A program made the translations under genes and the position numbers. The notes beneath the pieces are model-generated. The model did not search any database, was not told the DNA's origin, and saw only the letters and a program-made list of their open reading frames with translations. This document shows positions 12,661-23,360 of a stretch of 64,000 bases of DNA, piece by piece (within the stretch, counting starts at the first letter, position 1; each line of letters opens with the position of its first letter). The DNA comes from Rhodanobacter sp. (GTDB lineage Bacteria > Pseudomonadota > Gammaproteobacteria > Xanthomonadales > Rhodanobacteraceae): NCBI GenBank assembly GCA_004298505.1, contig SCRO01000070.1:1-64000 (forward strand). The letters run 5' to 3'.

Positions 12661-13197
12661 ATGAGTCTGCATCTTGTCGCCGCCGGTCGTGACGTGCCAC
12701 ACGAAATCAACGTCATCATCGAAATCCCCAAGGACGCCGAGCCGGTCAAGTACGAGGTGGAGAAGGAAAGCGGCGCAATTTTCGTCGACCGTATCCTGTC
12801 CACGCCGATGCGCTACCCGTGCAACTACGGTTACGTGCCGGGCACGCTGGGCGGCGACGGTGATCCGCTCGACGCACTGGTGATCCTGCCGCTGTCGCTG
12901 ATCCCCGGCTCGGTGATCCGCTGCCACCCGGTCGGCATGCTACAGATGAGCGACGAGGCCGGCAGCGACGAGAAGCTGATCGTGATCCCCTCGCCCAAGG
13001 TGTTTCCGGGCTACGCGCACATCAACGACATGAAGGGCGTGTCGGCGCACTGGCTGCAACGCATCGGCCATTTCTTCGAGCACTACAAGGATCTGGAAGA
13101 CGGCAAGTGGGTCAAGATCGACGGCTGGGCCGGCGCCAACGAGGCCAAGGCCGAAATCCTGGCGGGTATCGAGCGGTATCAGACCAGCAACGCCTGA
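12661..13197 (+). CDS. ppa: inorganic diphosphatase (soluble family I)
   Basis: DVPHEINVIIEIPKDAEPVKYEVEKESGAIFVDRILSTPMRYPCNYGYVPGTLGGDGDPLDALV. Confidence 0.97.
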   Translation: MSLHLVAAGRDVPHEINVIIEIPKDAEPVKYEVEKESGAIFVDRILSTPMRYPCNYGYVPGTLGGDGDPLDALVILPLSLIPGSVIRCHPVGMLQMSDEAGSDEKLIVIPSPKVFPGYAHINDMKGVSAHWLQRIGHFFEHYKDLEDGKWVKIDGWAGANEAKAEILAGIERYQTSNA

Positions 13198-13273
13198 GAA
13201 CCCGAACGGCACACGCCGGCGCCTTGCTTCGCGGGGGCGCGCCGTGCTTGCGTCTGGCCCCCGGCCGCAGGAA

Positions 13274-14293
13274 TCAACCGCGCTTGAGCAACTCGCGCAG
13301 GTCGATCAGCGCCGCGTTGGCGCGCGATACGTAATTGGCCATCACCAGCGAGTGGTTGGCGAAGAATCCGAACGGCGAACCGTTCAGCACGATCGGGCTG
13401 CGCAAGGGACGCTGGGCTTCCTCCAGCTCGCGGATCACCTGCTCCAGGCTCACGTCGGCATGCTTGCTGCGCAGGATCGGTCCGAAATCCTGCTGGAACG
13501 CCTTGAGTTGCTCCAGCAAGGTCCAGGTATAGCCGCGCGCCTCGTAGAAGTTATCGTCGATCTTCGTCCATGCGGTCTTCACCATGCGGCCGCCGCCGGG
13601 TGCTCGCGCCGTGCCAGCGCTGGCCGGGTCGGAAGCATCCACGTCGCCGACGCGGATCTGGCCCACGCTGGCCGACAGGCGCTGCGACAGCGAGCCCAAT
13701 CGGGACGAGGCCAGTTGCAGGTAGTCAGCCAGATTGTCGGCGCGCGCGTAAAAATGGGCGTTGCTGTCCTCGGCGTCGCCGAGCCGGGCCAGATAGCCAT
13801 CCAGATGCCTGATCGCCTTGCGGTACTGGCTCTCCGAACTCGGCAACAGCCAGCGATCATTCGGGCTGTTCAGCAGTGGATCGGCCTCGGCCAGATCCTT
13901 GTCCTCGGTCGATTGCGCCTGCGAACGGCTGAAGTCGTTGCGCAGCGCGCGTACCAGATCGCGCGATGCGGTGAGCGAACCGAATTCCCAGTTGGGCACG
14001 TTGTCCATGAACACGCCCGGCGGCAGCTTGTCATTGCTGAGATAGCCGCCGCGCTTGTCCAACAGGGTGCGCACGGAGGTGATCAGGGTCACCGCGGTAG
14101 TCGCTCCGGTCGTGACCGGTCGCTTCAGCTCACGCATCTGTACCTGGGTGACCGCCACCGGATCGAACAGCGCCGGCTCGGTGTCCCACCACCACATCAG
14201 GCCGACGATCAGCAGCACCAGCAACCCAAGCAGCACGAGGATGGCGCGACGGATGCCTCGGCGTGGCTGGTTCAACGTGGCCTGGGGTGGCAT
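13274..14293 (-). CDS. DUF2333-like membrane-anchored protein
   Basis: N-terminal TM segment then LDKRGGYLSNDKLPPGVFMDNVPNWEFGSLTASRDLVRALRNDFSRSQAQSTEDKDLAEADP. Confidence 0.8.
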   Translation of the reverse strand: MPPQATLNQPRRGIRRAILVLLGLLVLLIVGLMWWWDTEPALFDPVAVTQVQMRELKRPVTTGATTAVTLITSVRTLLDKRGGYLSNDKLPPGVFMDNVPNWEFGSLTASRDLVRALRNDFSRSQAQSTEDKDLAEADPLLNSPNDRWLLPSSESQYRKAIRHLDGYLARLGDAEDSNAHFYARADNLADYLQLASSRLGSLSQRLSASVGQIRVGDVDASDPASAGTARAPGGGRMVKTAWTKIDDNFYEARGYTWTLLEQLKAFQQDFGPILRSKHADVSLEQVIRELEEAQRPLRSPIVLNGSPFGFFANHSLVMANYVSRANAALIDLRELLKRG

Positions 14294-14435
14294 CGGGCAA
14301 CTCCTGCGGACGGATGACGAGATACGGCAAGCTTACAACCCCGCTGATCTGCCCGATGGCTTCCGCGCACCGCGTGATCACTCGCCGCCGAACGCAGCGC
14401 CGCACAGCAAGCAGCAGCCACGTGCACCCGGATAA

Positions 14436-15035
14436 TCAGCCACGTTTGCCGGCAGCCGACTTGCCTGCTGACCGAGGCTTGGCCGGCTCGCTCTTCTTGC
14501 CGAGCTGTTCCAGCAACGTGTTCATGTCCTCGGCGTGCTCCTCCTCCATCGCCAGGATGCCTTCCAGCATGCGGCGGGTGGTCGGGTCATCGATGCCGAC
14601 GTAGTTGATCACCTCGCGATAGCTGTCGATCGCGATGCGCTCGGCCACCAGGTCCTCCTTGATCATGTCGACGATGTCCTCGCCCTCGACGTAATCGGCA
14701 TGGCTGCGGCTGAGCAGGCCTTCCGGCGACAGGTTCGGCTTGCCGTCGAGCTGGGTGATGCGCTCGGCGAGCAGGTCGGCATGCCCCTGCTCCTCGTTGG
14801 CGTGTGCCAGGAACTCGGCCTTGATCGCCTGCGAATTGATGCCCGATGCCATGTAGTAGTGATATTTGTAGCGCAGCACGCAGACCAGCTCGGTGGCCAG
14901 CGCATGATTGAGCAGCTTGATCACCGTGACGCGGTCGGCGCTGTAGCCCGCAGTCATCGCGCCCTTGTCGATATCCTCGCGCGCACGCTTGCGGATGTTT
15001 TCGATGTCGCTGACGAACGGCTTGGTCTTGGCCAT
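14436..15035 (-). CDS. ferritin-like domain / bacterioferritin-type protein
   Basis: ATELVCVLRYKYHYYMASG...EFLAHANEEQGHADLLAERI...EEEHAEDM, paired ExxH iron ligands. Confidence 0.85.
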   Translation of the reverse strand: MAKTKPFVSDIENIRKRAREDIDKGAMTAGYSADRVTVIKLLNHALATELVCVLRYKYHYYMASGINSQAIKAEFLAHANEEQGHADLLAERITQLDGKPNLSPEGLLSRSHADYVEGEDIVDMIKEDLVAERIAIDSYREVINYVGIDDPTTRRMLEGILAMEEEHAEDMNTLLEQLGKKSEPAKPRSAGKSAAGKRG

Positions 15036-15199
15036 GACTTGCTCCTGGGGGCGAGGGGCGGCATCGGCGGACTCTCGCCCTTCGATGCCACGAGATGTCC
15101 ACCGAGCATAGGCATGTGAACGAAAAAACCCGGTGAAGGCCGGCAGCAGCTTTCTGCCACCGTGCGATTACAGGCGGGCGGAGCTTGCGCCGGAAACTC

Positions 15200-15850
15200 T
15201 CAACGTGGCAGAAACGCGCGCAAGAAGGTGTCGACACCGGCGCGTGCGGTGGCCTCGATTTCCCGCAGGTAACTCTCCGGGCAGTCGGTGCACCCGAACA
15301 TCTGGCGCATCATCAGGTTGCCCTTGATCAGGGTGAGAAACTGCGCGCTGGCCCGTGGCACGTCCTCGATCTGCAGCCGGCCTGCGTCGACCGCCTGTTG
15401 CAGCAGCCGCTCCATCAGCTCGTGCGTGCGCGCCGCGCCTTCCTCCCAGATCAGCTTGCCGTAGCGCGGGTTGCCCTGGCGACAGTCGCTGAGAATGGCA
15501 CGGAAGGTACCCGCGGTTTCGGCGTTGCAATCCAGATGGGCGTGGGTCAGCGCCACCCGCAGCAAGGTCTCGCGGATATCGGCATCCGGGTCGAAACGGT
15601 AGGTTTCTTCCGGCAGCAGATCCTGAATGCGCGAGCGGATCACTTCGCGGAACAGATTGTCCTTGTCGCCGAAATGGCTGTAGACGGTGTGCTTGGACAC
15701 GCCTGCATCGGCCGCGACCGCGTCCATGCTGGTGCCAGCGAACGCGTTGCTGATGAACAAGGCCTTGGCCGACGCCAGGATCGCCGCACGCTTCTCCATG
15801 TCCTTCGGACGACCGGGTCCCTGGGCTCTGATTGGCGCGCTGGTACTCAT
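15200..15850 (-). CDS. TetR/AcrR family transcriptional regulator
   Basis: KRAAILASAKALFISNAFAGTSMDAVAADAGVSKHTVYSHFGDKDNLFREVI. Confidence 0.92.
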   Translation of the reverse strand: MSTSAPIRAQGPGRPKDMEKRAAILASAKALFISNAFAGTSMDAVAADAGVSKHTVYSHFGDKDNLFREVIRSRIQDLLPEETYRFDPDADIRETLLRVALTHAHLDCNAETAGTFRAILSDCRQGNPRYGKLIWEEGAARTHELMERLLQQAVDAGRLQIEDVPRASAQFLTLIKGNLMMRQMFGCTDCPESYLREIEATARAGVDTFLRAFLPR

Positions 15851-16105
15851 GCCTCTACCTTCACAAACGATAACCCAAGCTTTATTATACGTCTCGGTTC
15901 ATTTATTTGCCATTCGGGTGCGATTCCGGTCGCGCTCTGGGTTTGTGTACGCCCGCGGCACAAGTGACTTGCGTCAACCGCAGGCAATGACTTCCGGCAC
16001 TTCGTGTACTGTGCTGCAGCCGGCAGGCTAGCGGTCTGTCATTGTAGGACCGGGTGGCAAAGCTTATCCTCTTGAGTCTTTTTGATCAGCACGGGGTACG
16101 GGTAG

Positions 16106-16765
16106 ATGGCGATGAATTTCGAACAGGCGCGAGCGAACATGGTGGAAAACCAGGTGCGCCCGTGGGAAGTGCTCGATGGCCGGGTGCTCGATGTGATCAA
16201 TCGCGTGCGCCGCGAGGACTTCGTGGCTCCTGAGCATCGGCAACTGGCCTTTGCCGACCTGTGCCTGCCACTGGGCCACGGCGAGGTAATGATGAAGCCG
16301 GTGGTCGAAGGCCGTGTGCTGCAGGCACTTGCCTTGCAACCTACCGATCGCGTGCTGGAAATCGGCACCGGCTCGGGTTATCTCGGGGCGTGCCTGGCCA
16401 CCTTGTCGGCGCAGCTGATCAGTGTCGACATCCACGCCGATTTCACTGCGACTGCCACCGAACGCCTGCGGCATGCCGGCATCGACAATGCCAGCCTGGT
16501 CACCGGCGAGGCGGTCAAGGCCTGGCGACCCGACGGGCAGTTCGACGCCCTGGTCGCGACTGGCGCCGTGGCGGAAATTCCGTCGCGCTGGCTCGCCTGG
16601 CTCAAGCCGGGTGGCCGCGCGCTGGTCGTACGTGGTCAGTCACCGGTGCAGCGTGCCACCTTGTTGACCCAGGAGGCTGCCGGTCATCTTCATGAGGAAG
16701 GCCTGTTCGAGACCGACCTGCCCTATCTGATCCACGCCGAGCCCGCCACACGGTTCGTTTTCTGA
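16106..16765 (+). CDS. protein-L-isoaspartate O-methyltransferase family protein
   Basis: MNFEQARANMVENQVRPWEVLDGRVLDVINRVRREDFV; RVLEIGTGSGYLGACLATLSAQLISVDI. Confidence 0.9.
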   Translation: MAMNFEQARANMVENQVRPWEVLDGRVLDVINRVRREDFVAPEHRQLAFADLCLPLGHGEVMMKPVVEGRVLQALALQPTDRVLEIGTGSGYLGACLATLSAQLISVDIHADFTATATERLRHAGIDNASLVTGEAVKAWRPDGQFDALVATGAVAEIPSRWLAWLKPGGRALVVRGQSPVQRATLLTQEAAGHLHEEGLFETDLPYLIHAEPATRFVF

Positions 16766-16798
16766 ATTGCGCTCCCACCGATCAACACGAGGCATCTC

Positions 16799-18157
16799 AT
16801 GCGCTTGAAGCTGCTCACCCTGGCCCTGGCCCTGGCCGCCGTGTCGCTGCCCAGCCATGGTGAGGACCTGCTCGATGCCTATCGCGACGCGCGCGCCAAC
16901 GACCCGGTGCTGGCGCAGGCCGACGCCACCCGGCTGGCCACCGGCGAAGGCGTGCCACAGGCACGTGCGCTGCTGCTGCCGCAGGTCTCGGCCGGCCTTT
17001 CACTGGACCAGGTCAACGGTGGCAGCGGCGGCGGGACCACCGTTGCCCCGGATCCGAACACCGGCCAGCTCATCACGGTCACCTCCCAGACCGGTCACAC
17101 ACGAACGCGAGGCATCAATGGCCAGGTCAGCCAGACGGTGCTGGACTTCAGCAAGTACGCCAATCTGAAGGCAGCGCACTCAGCCGCGAATGCACAGGAC
17201 GAGATCTACCAGGCTGCGCTGCAGAATCTGCTGGTGCGGGTCACCGCCGCTTACTTCACGGTGCTGAACGATGAGGATCAGCTGACCTTCTCCAAGGCCA
17301 ACGAAGATGCCTTCAAGCGCCAGTACGACCAAGCCAACCAGCAGTACAAGGTCGGCCTGTCGGCGATCACCAACGTGTACCAGGCCAAGGCCTACTACGA
17401 AAACGCCAGGACCCAGACGATTGCCGCGCAAAACACGCTCGACAACGACAAGGAGGCCTTGCGCGTGATCACCGGCAAGCCCGTTGGCGAACTCAAGAAG
17501 CTGCGCGACGATCTGCCGTTGCAGCCGCCGGCGCCGAGTGATCCGGGTGCGTGGGTCAAGCAGGCCTTGCAGACCAACCCGAACCTGCTGGCGCAGCAGG
17601 ACAATGTGGAAACGGCCGAGCACAACATCACCGCGGCCCGCGCCGGCCACCTGCCAACCATCACGGCAGGCGTGAGCTACAGCAAGACGACCGGCTGGTT
17701 CCAGCGCCCCCTTTCCTTCCCGAACAGACCCCATTCGATCACGATGGGCCTGACCCTGAACGTACCGCTGTTCGAGGGCGGCGGCACCCAGTCGCGTGTG
17801 CGCCAGTCGATCTATCAGCGCGATGCGGCCACCGATGCGATGGAACTGCAACGCCGCCAGGTGATACAGAACACCCTCAACTACTACCGTTCGGTGATCG
17901 CCGGAATATCCCAGGTCCAGTCGGGCAAGGCCTCGGTGGATTCGGGCCAGAAGGCACTGGAAGCGACCCGCGCGGGCTTCCAGGTCGGCACCCAGACCTT
18001 CACCGATGTGTTGCTCGCGATCCAGACCCTGACCCAGTCCGAGAGCACCTACTCGCAGGCGCGCCACCAGTTCATCCTGAACAAGCTGCTGCTGCAGCAG
18101 GCCGCCGGTGCGGCCGACTTCAACGACATTCGGAAGATCAACGCGCTGCTGCAGTAA
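16799..18157 (+). CDS. tolC: TolC family outer membrane protein
   Basis: Signal peptide then DLLDAYRDARANDPVLAQADATRLATGEG; LNVPLFEGGGTQSRVRQS. Confidence 0.92.
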   Translation: MRLKLLTLALALAAVSLPSHGEDLLDAYRDARANDPVLAQADATRLATGEGVPQARALLLPQVSAGLSLDQVNGGSGGGTTVAPDPNTGQLITVTSQTGHTRTRGINGQVSQTVLDFSKYANLKAAHSAANAQDEIYQAALQNLLVRVTAAYFTVLNDEDQLTFSKANEDAFKRQYDQANQQYKVGLSAITNVYQAKAYYENARTQTIAAQNTLDNDKEALRVITGKPVGELKKLRDDLPLQPPAPSDPGAWVKQALQTNPNLLAQQDNVETAEHNITAARAGHLPTITAGVSYSKTTGWFQRPLSFPNRPHSITMGLTLNVPLFEGGGTQSRVRQSIYQRDAATDAMELQRRQVIQNTLNYYRSVIAGISQVQSGKASVDSGQKALEATRAGFQVGTQTFTDVLLAIQTLTQSESTYSQARHQFILNKLLLQQAAGAADFNDIRKINALLQ

Positions 18158-18170
18158 ATCGCGGCACGGA

Positions 18171-19436
18171 TCATTCCTGCAACAAGGCATCGATCAGCTG
18201 CATGACCCGCTGCACGGCCCCGCGTTCGCGTGCGAAAACCTGCTGCGCCGCCTCGCCCATCTGCTTGCGCCGGGCGCCATCGAGCAGCAGGCGCAGCACG
18301 TCCGGGCCAAGATGCGCCGCGTCCGGCACCACCTCGGCACCGCCCTGTTCGATCAGGCTGCGGGTGATCTCCTCGAAATTGAAGGTGTGCGGCCCTACCA
18401 GCACCGGCACCGACAACGCCGCCGGTTCGAGCACGTTGTGGCCGCCGGTCGGTACCAGGCTGCCGCCCACGAAGGCCACCTCGCTGCCGGCAAAGAACGG
18501 CATCAGCTGACCCATTGCGTCGATCACGCAAACCTGGTGGGCAGCCGTTGGCACACCATCGGCGCTGCGCGTGGCGACACTGAAGCCAAGGCTGCGCGCC
18601 GCCTGTTCGACCATGCGGAACCGCTCCGGATGACGCGGCGCCAGCAGCAGCAGCGCATCCGGCAGTCGCTGCAAGACCTGCAGATGCGCTTCGAGTACCA
18701 CCAGCTCCTCGCCCTCGTGGGTGCTGGCAGCCATCCACACCGGCCGGTGTGGACCCCACCGCTCGCGCATGGCCGCCCCATCGTCGAGTACCGCAGCGGG
18801 GATCGGCATGTCGAACTTCATGTTGCCGCTGACCAGGATCTTCTGCGGGTCGACCCCCAGCAGGTGATAGCGCGCTGCATCGGTGCGCGACTGCGCCGCA
18901 ATCCAATCCACACAACCCAACGCGGAGCGCAGCAGGCCGCGCAGCGGCCTGTAGCCGCGCATGGAACGCTCCGACAGCCGCGCATTGACGATCATCAGCG
19001 GAACGCCGCGCCGCCGGCAGGCAAAATAGAGGTTCGGCCAGATCTCGGTTTCCACGATCAGCGCCAGTCGCGGGCGGATCCGGTTCATAAAGCGGCGCAC
19101 CGCGAACGGCAGGTCGTACGGCAGATACACATGAAACACGCTATTGCCAAACAGTTGCTGTACCCGGGCCGTGCCGGTGGGGGTGACGGTAGTGATCACC
19201 AGCGGTGCCTGGGGGTAGTCGCGCTGCAAGGCCTTGATCAGCGGCTCGGCGGCATTCACCTCGCCCACCGACACCGCATGCACCCACAGGCTGCCGCGCA
19301 GGTCGGGCGCCTTGAAGAATCCAAAGCGCTCGGGCCAACGCCATTGATACGGCCGCGAACGCAACCCGCGCGCGAGCAGCCGCAGCACCAGCAACGGCGT
19401 AGCCAGGAACATGGCGAGGGTATACAGAAGGCGCAA
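18171..19436 (-). CDS. waaA: 3-deoxy-D-manno-octulosonic acid transferase
   Basis: LWVHAVSVGEVNAAEPLIKALQRDYPQAPLVITTVTPTGTARVQQLFG; ETEIWPNLYFACRRRGVPLMIVNARLSERSMRGY. Confidence 0.95.
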   Translation of the reverse strand: MRLLYTLAMFLATPLLVLRLLARGLRSRPYQWRWPERFGFFKAPDLRGSLWVHAVSVGEVNAAEPLIKALQRDYPQAPLVITTVTPTGTARVQQLFGNSVFHVYLPYDLPFAVRRFMNRIRPRLALIVETEIWPNLYFACRRRGVPLMIVNARLSERSMRGYRPLRGLLRSALGCVDWIAAQSRTDAARYHLLGVDPQKILVSGNMKFDMPIPAAVLDDGAAMRERWGPHRPVWMAASTHEGEELVVLEAHLQVLQRLPDALLLLAPRHPERFRMVEQAARSLGFSVATRSADGVPTAAHQVCVIDAMGQLMPFFAGSEVAFVGGSLVPTGGHNVLEPAALSVPVLVGPHTFNFEEITRSLIEQGGAEVVPDAAHLGPDVLRLLLDGARRKQMGEAAQQVFARERGAVQRVMQLIDALLQE

Positions 19437-19512
19437 CAGCCGATCCTTGCAGGCAACGCGCGAGTATAGCGAGAGCTACCGCAGCGAGCCCGCGCGCGGC
19501 CAGCCCGCTACA

Positions 19513-20448
19513 ATGGCGACGATGCCCGGCATGCCCCGCCCCGACTTCACCCGCGTCCTGCTCGCACCTCGCCATTGGCCGGCGTGGCTGGGCGCGGCCG
19601 TGATCTGGCTTATCGCACGGTTGCCGCAAGCCGCGGTGCGGTGGCTCGGTCGCCGCCTCGGGGCGGCGGTGCGGCGGATACCCTCGGCGCGACGGCGCAT
19701 TGCCGCCGCCAATATCGCGCTGTGCTTCTCCGCGCTCGATACTGCCGAACGGGATGCCCTGGTCGACGCCAACCTGCGCGATGTCGGCCTCATGCTGGTG
19801 GAGTTCGCACTGGGCTGGATGGCCAGCGATCGCCGCCTGGCCGCGATCGCCACCCGCATCGAAGGGCTCGAACACCTCGAACAGGCGCGTGCGCGGGGCA
19901 AGGGCGTGCTGCTGGTGGGCGGTCATTTCTCACACCTGGAGCTGTGCGCGCGGCTGGTGTCGCAGCGCATCCGCATCGCCGGCATGTATCGGCGCATGGA
20001 TTCGACCGTGTTCGAATGGGTGGTGCTGCGCGCACGCCTGCATTATGCGGCGGCGATGTTCGACAAGGATGACATCCGCGGCACCGTGAAATACCTGCGC
20101 AGCGGCGGCACGCTGTGGTACGCGCCGGATCAGGACATGCGCAGCAAGGACACCGTATTCGTGCCGTTCTTCGGCGTGCCCGCAGCCACCATCACCGCCA
20201 CCCACCACCTGGCGCGGATGTCCGGCGCGGTGGTGATCCCGTTCTTCCATCGGCGCCTGCCCGGGGGGCAGGGTTATGTGCTGCGCCTGGCCGCGCCGCT
20301 GCAGGATTTCCCCAGCGATGACGTGTTGGACGATACCGCCCGCGTCAACGCCTGCATCGAACAGATGGTGCGCGAGGCGCCCGAGCAATACCTGTGGGTG
20401 CACAAGCGGTTCAAGACCCGGCCGCCGGGACAACCCTCCGTTTATTGA
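19513..20448 (+). CDS. lpxL: lipid A biosynthesis lauroyl acyltransferase (LpxL/HtrB family)
   Basis: GKGVLLVGGHFSHLELCARLVSQRIRIAGMYRRMDS...YAPDQDMRSKDTVFVPFFGVPAATITA. Confidence 0.92.
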   Translation: MATMPGMPRPDFTRVLLAPRHWPAWLGAAVIWLIARLPQAAVRWLGRRLGAAVRRIPSARRRIAAANIALCFSALDTAERDALVDANLRDVGLMLVEFALGWMASDRRLAAIATRIEGLEHLEQARARGKGVLLVGGHFSHLELCARLVSQRIRIAGMYRRMDSTVFEWVVLRARLHYAAAMFDKDDIRGTVKYLRSGGTLWYAPDQDMRSKDTVFVPFFGVPAATITATHHLARMSGAVVIPFFHRRLPGGQGYVLRLAAPLQDFPSDDVLDDTARVNACIEQMVREAPEQYLWVHKRFKTRPPGQPSVY

Positions 20449-20498
20449 TCGGGTGCGGGTCGGCGCCGTTGCAGCTGGTCACCACCAGCGACAGCGGC

Positions 20499-21764
20499 TC
20501 AGGCGCGCTTGGGCGTGCCCTCTACGTACAGCGCCGCGCACCACAGACCAAGCAACCATGCAAACAGCAGACCCCACCACGCCGAGTAGAACGCCAGGTG
20601 CGAATTCAGCGGGAACAGCATCACGCCCAGCGCCAGCGTGACCGGAAACGCGCGTGAACGTGCCGCTGTCCCTGCCTGTCGCCACGCCCGCCAGGCCCAT
20701 GCCACGGCAACCAGCCACAGCGACAGGCCGAGCGCGCCGGTTCCGCTGAGGATTTCCAGCACCAACTGGTGCGGATGACAGGCCCCCTCGCCCACGCCAC
20801 AAGCCTCGCCGGAAACCACAAAGTGGTCGTCTGCCGGCGCGTAACGGGGATACGCATAGCGGAAGCCGCGTACGCCGACGCCGTTGATCGGATGGGCCGC
20901 GATCATCCGGAGGCTGGCATGCCAGATATCGAGGCGGCCGCTGAGCGCCGTATCCACCGATTGATCGGTACCATGCAGCACCAGCAAGGTGCGCGTCATC
21001 CGGTCCTGGAATCGTGTCGAGGTTTTCCAGGCGACCCCGCCGACCAGCACGAGCAATGCCACGGTCGCCACACAGCAGAGCACGAAGCGCCACATCGAGC
21101 GGGCTTCACGCCAGGCGAAACCCAGCAGCACCAGCAGGTAACACAACCAGGCCGAGCGCGAACCGGCCAGCAGCACCGGCCCCAGCACCAACACGCTGGC
21201 GAGCAGCAGACCGGGGCGACCCCAGCGCCGCCGCGCCGCCCACAGCGCGAAGGGCGACAATACGGCCAGCGTCGGCCCCAGCTTCAGGTTGTCCGCGCCG
21301 AAAATGCCGGAGATGCGCTCGGCTTCGGGGTGGCCGCCGATACTCCAGCCGGTGAACGTCTGCAGCCAGGCATCGGCGCACCACACGGCCAACACCACGG
21401 CTACCGCCATATACAACGCGTGCAACTTGCCCTCGCGACGTATCGCGAAGCACGCATACAGGCCCAGCGGCACATAGCGCAGCGCGCCAGCGACCGTGCC
21501 CCAGCTCTTGCCGGGCCGGATCGCATCGACGGCGGAAAACAGCGCCGCCGCCACATAGGCGGCCAACAGCCACAGCAGCAATTGCGCACCGGGATGCTGG
21601 CGCAGGGCCTGCGGATCGCGCGCGAACAGCATGATGACGCCAAGCAGGCACAGCAAGGTGCCCAGCTCGGCACTGCGACCGAACGGCAGCAACGCAATCA
21701 CCAGCCAGAACGGCAGCAGGGGCGAGCGCAGCGCGTCCTTGAACGAGGCGGCGAGGGAATTCAT
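20499..21764 (-). CDS. O-antigen ligase family protein
   Basis: Polytopic membrane protein; LAGSRSAWLCYLLVLLGFA; GVGVRGFRYAYP; HPHQLVLEILSGTGALGL. Confidence 0.88.
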   Translation of the reverse strand: MNSLAASFKDALRSPLLPFWLVIALLPFGRSAELGTLLCLLGVIMLFARDPQALRQHPGAQLLLWLLAAYVAAALFSAVDAIRPGKSWGTVAGALRYVPLGLYACFAIRREGKLHALYMAVAVVLAVWCADAWLQTFTGWSIGGHPEAERISGIFGADNLKLGPTLAVLSPFALWAARRRWGRPGLLLASVLVLGPVLLAGSRSAWLCYLLVLLGFAWREARSMWRFVLCCVATVALLVLVGGVAWKTSTRFQDRMTRTLLVLHGTDQSVDTALSGRLDIWHASLRMIAAHPINGVGVRGFRYAYPRYAPADDHFVVSGEACGVGEGACHPHQLVLEILSGTGALGLSLWLVAVAWAWRAWRQAGTAARSRAFPVTLALGVMLFPLNSHLAFYSAWWGLLFAWLLGLWCAALYVEGTPKRA

Positions 21765-21828
21765 GCACGGACCGGGGCGATGGCGTCCGCAGCATTGTAG
21801 GGGAGCACGGACCCGGACGAGCTCAGCG

Positions 21829-22986
21829 TCACCGTGGAAGCTGGCGCACTTCCTCGTACAGCGCCAGCGTGGCCTGCTGCATGTCGCTCAGACGATAACT
21901 CTGCAACAGCGGGATCGGCGGCGCCACCCGCAGCAACTCGGCGGCGCGCTCCACCAGCCGCTCACGATCACCCAGCGGCACCCGCCCAGCAGGATACAGT
22001 TCGGCCAGCAATTCGCCGACACCGCCATGGGCGTAGCCCAGTACCGGCCGGCACAGCGACAGCGCCTCGATCACCGTGCGCCCGAACGTCTCGGGCCGGT
22101 TTGACAATTGCAATACCAGCGCCGACACGGCGTAGATATCGCGGATGTCGTCACGCGGCGGCGACAGTACGACTTGCGAGGTGACGCCACGGCGGCGGAT
22201 CAGCTCCTGCAGCTCGGCCAGATAAGCCTCACGACCAGGTTCGATCACCCCGAGCAGCAGCAACCGCGCCTCGATCCCGCGGCGCTTGAGATCGGCCAGC
22301 AACTCGATCGCATCGTGATGACCCTTCAGGCGCGTGCCGCGCGCCGGCATGGTCAGCAAGGGGCCGCCATTCAACGCCGGAAACTCGGCGAAAAAGGCCT
22401 TTTGCCAGGCATCGTCCGGCCGATGCCCGTAGGGAAATGCGTGCTGGTCGATGCCGCGCGGAATCACCCGCACCCGGCCCGGCTCCAGCCAGCGGTAGTG
22501 ACTGAGCACGTAGTCACGCAGGGTCTGCGATACCACGATCACACGCTCGCCGCGCAGCAGGATCGAACTGTAGCGACCCGGCGAATTGAAGCCGTGCACC
22601 GTGGTGATGAAATGCGGGCGGGGCGTCATGCCCTTCAGCGCCCACCAGCCCATCCACGCCGGCAGCCGCGAGCGCGCGTGCACGATGTCCGGCTTCAACT
22701 CGCGCAGTACGCGGCGCAGTGCGCCGAGCCGGCCCAGCGTGCGCAGCGACTTGCGCCCCAGGTCCAGCGTGATGTGCCCGCTACCCTCGGCCAGCAACTG
22801 CTCGACCAGGCGCCCGCCGGCGGAAATCACTACCGAACGGTGTCCAGCCTGCACCAGCGCACGGGCAATCTCCAGCGCCGAACGCTCCGCGCCACCGGAA
22901 TGCAACGCAGGGATCAGCTGGACCACAGTCAGCAGCTTGGCGGGTACGGCAACGCTGGATATGAGCTCGGGACTGGCGGCTTTCAT
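21829..22986 (-). CDS. glycosyltransferase family 4 / GT-B
   Basis: TVVQLIPALHSGGAERSALEIARALVQAGHRSVVISAGG; RPETFGRTVIEALSLCRPVLGYAHGGVGELL. Confidence 0.92.
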   Translation of the reverse strand: MKAASPELISSVAVPAKLLTVVQLIPALHSGGAERSALEIARALVQAGHRSVVISAGGRLVEQLLAEGSGHITLDLGRKSLRTLGRLGALRRVLRELKPDIVHARSRLPAWMGWWALKGMTPRPHFITTVHGFNSPGRYSSILLRGERVIVVSQTLRDYVLSHYRWLEPGRVRVIPRGIDQHAFPYGHRPDDAWQKAFFAEFPALNGGPLLTMPARGTRLKGHHDAIELLADLKRRGIEARLLLLGVIEPGREAYLAELQELIRRRGVTSQVVLSPPRDDIRDIYAVSALVLQLSNRPETFGRTVIEALSLCRPVLGYAHGGVGELLAELYPAGRVPLGDRERLVERAAELLRVAPPIPLLQSYRLSDMQQATLALYEEVRQLPR

Positions 22987-23040
22987 GGCAAAAGCAAAGC
23001 AAGAAAAGTGCCACCATAGGCCGCTGTTTCGTGACTGCGA

Positions 23041-23262
23041 TCAATCGCGCAAGACGTCGCGCAAGACGTAATGCGCGCCACAGTAGGCGCAGCTTGATTC
23101 GCCGCCATCATCGACGATCGGCAGATATACCTTGGGGTGCGAATTCCACAGCGCCATGCCTGGCATCGGGCACGACAGCGGCAGGTCCTCCCGCGTCACT
23201 TCGTAACGATTTTCGGCATTCGCCGGCACCAGGGGCACCGTCGCGGCAAGGGGGGACGACAT
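23041..23262 (-). CDS. zinc-finger domain-containing protein
   Basis: ENRYEVTREDLPLSCPMPGMALWNSHPKVYLPIVDDGGESSCAYCGAHYVL. Confidence 0.85.
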   Translation of the reverse strand: MSSPLAATVPLVPANAENRYEVTREDLPLSCPMPGMALWNSHPKVYLPIVDDGGESSCAYCGAHYVLRDVLRD

Positions 23263-23360
23263 GGCAGACTCCAGACTGGACAGCAGACTGCAAATGGTAG
23301 CAGGCTGCTGGCTGTTGTCGGGTGTGCGCAATCCCGGGGGCAACAGCGGCGCCCGGGCTC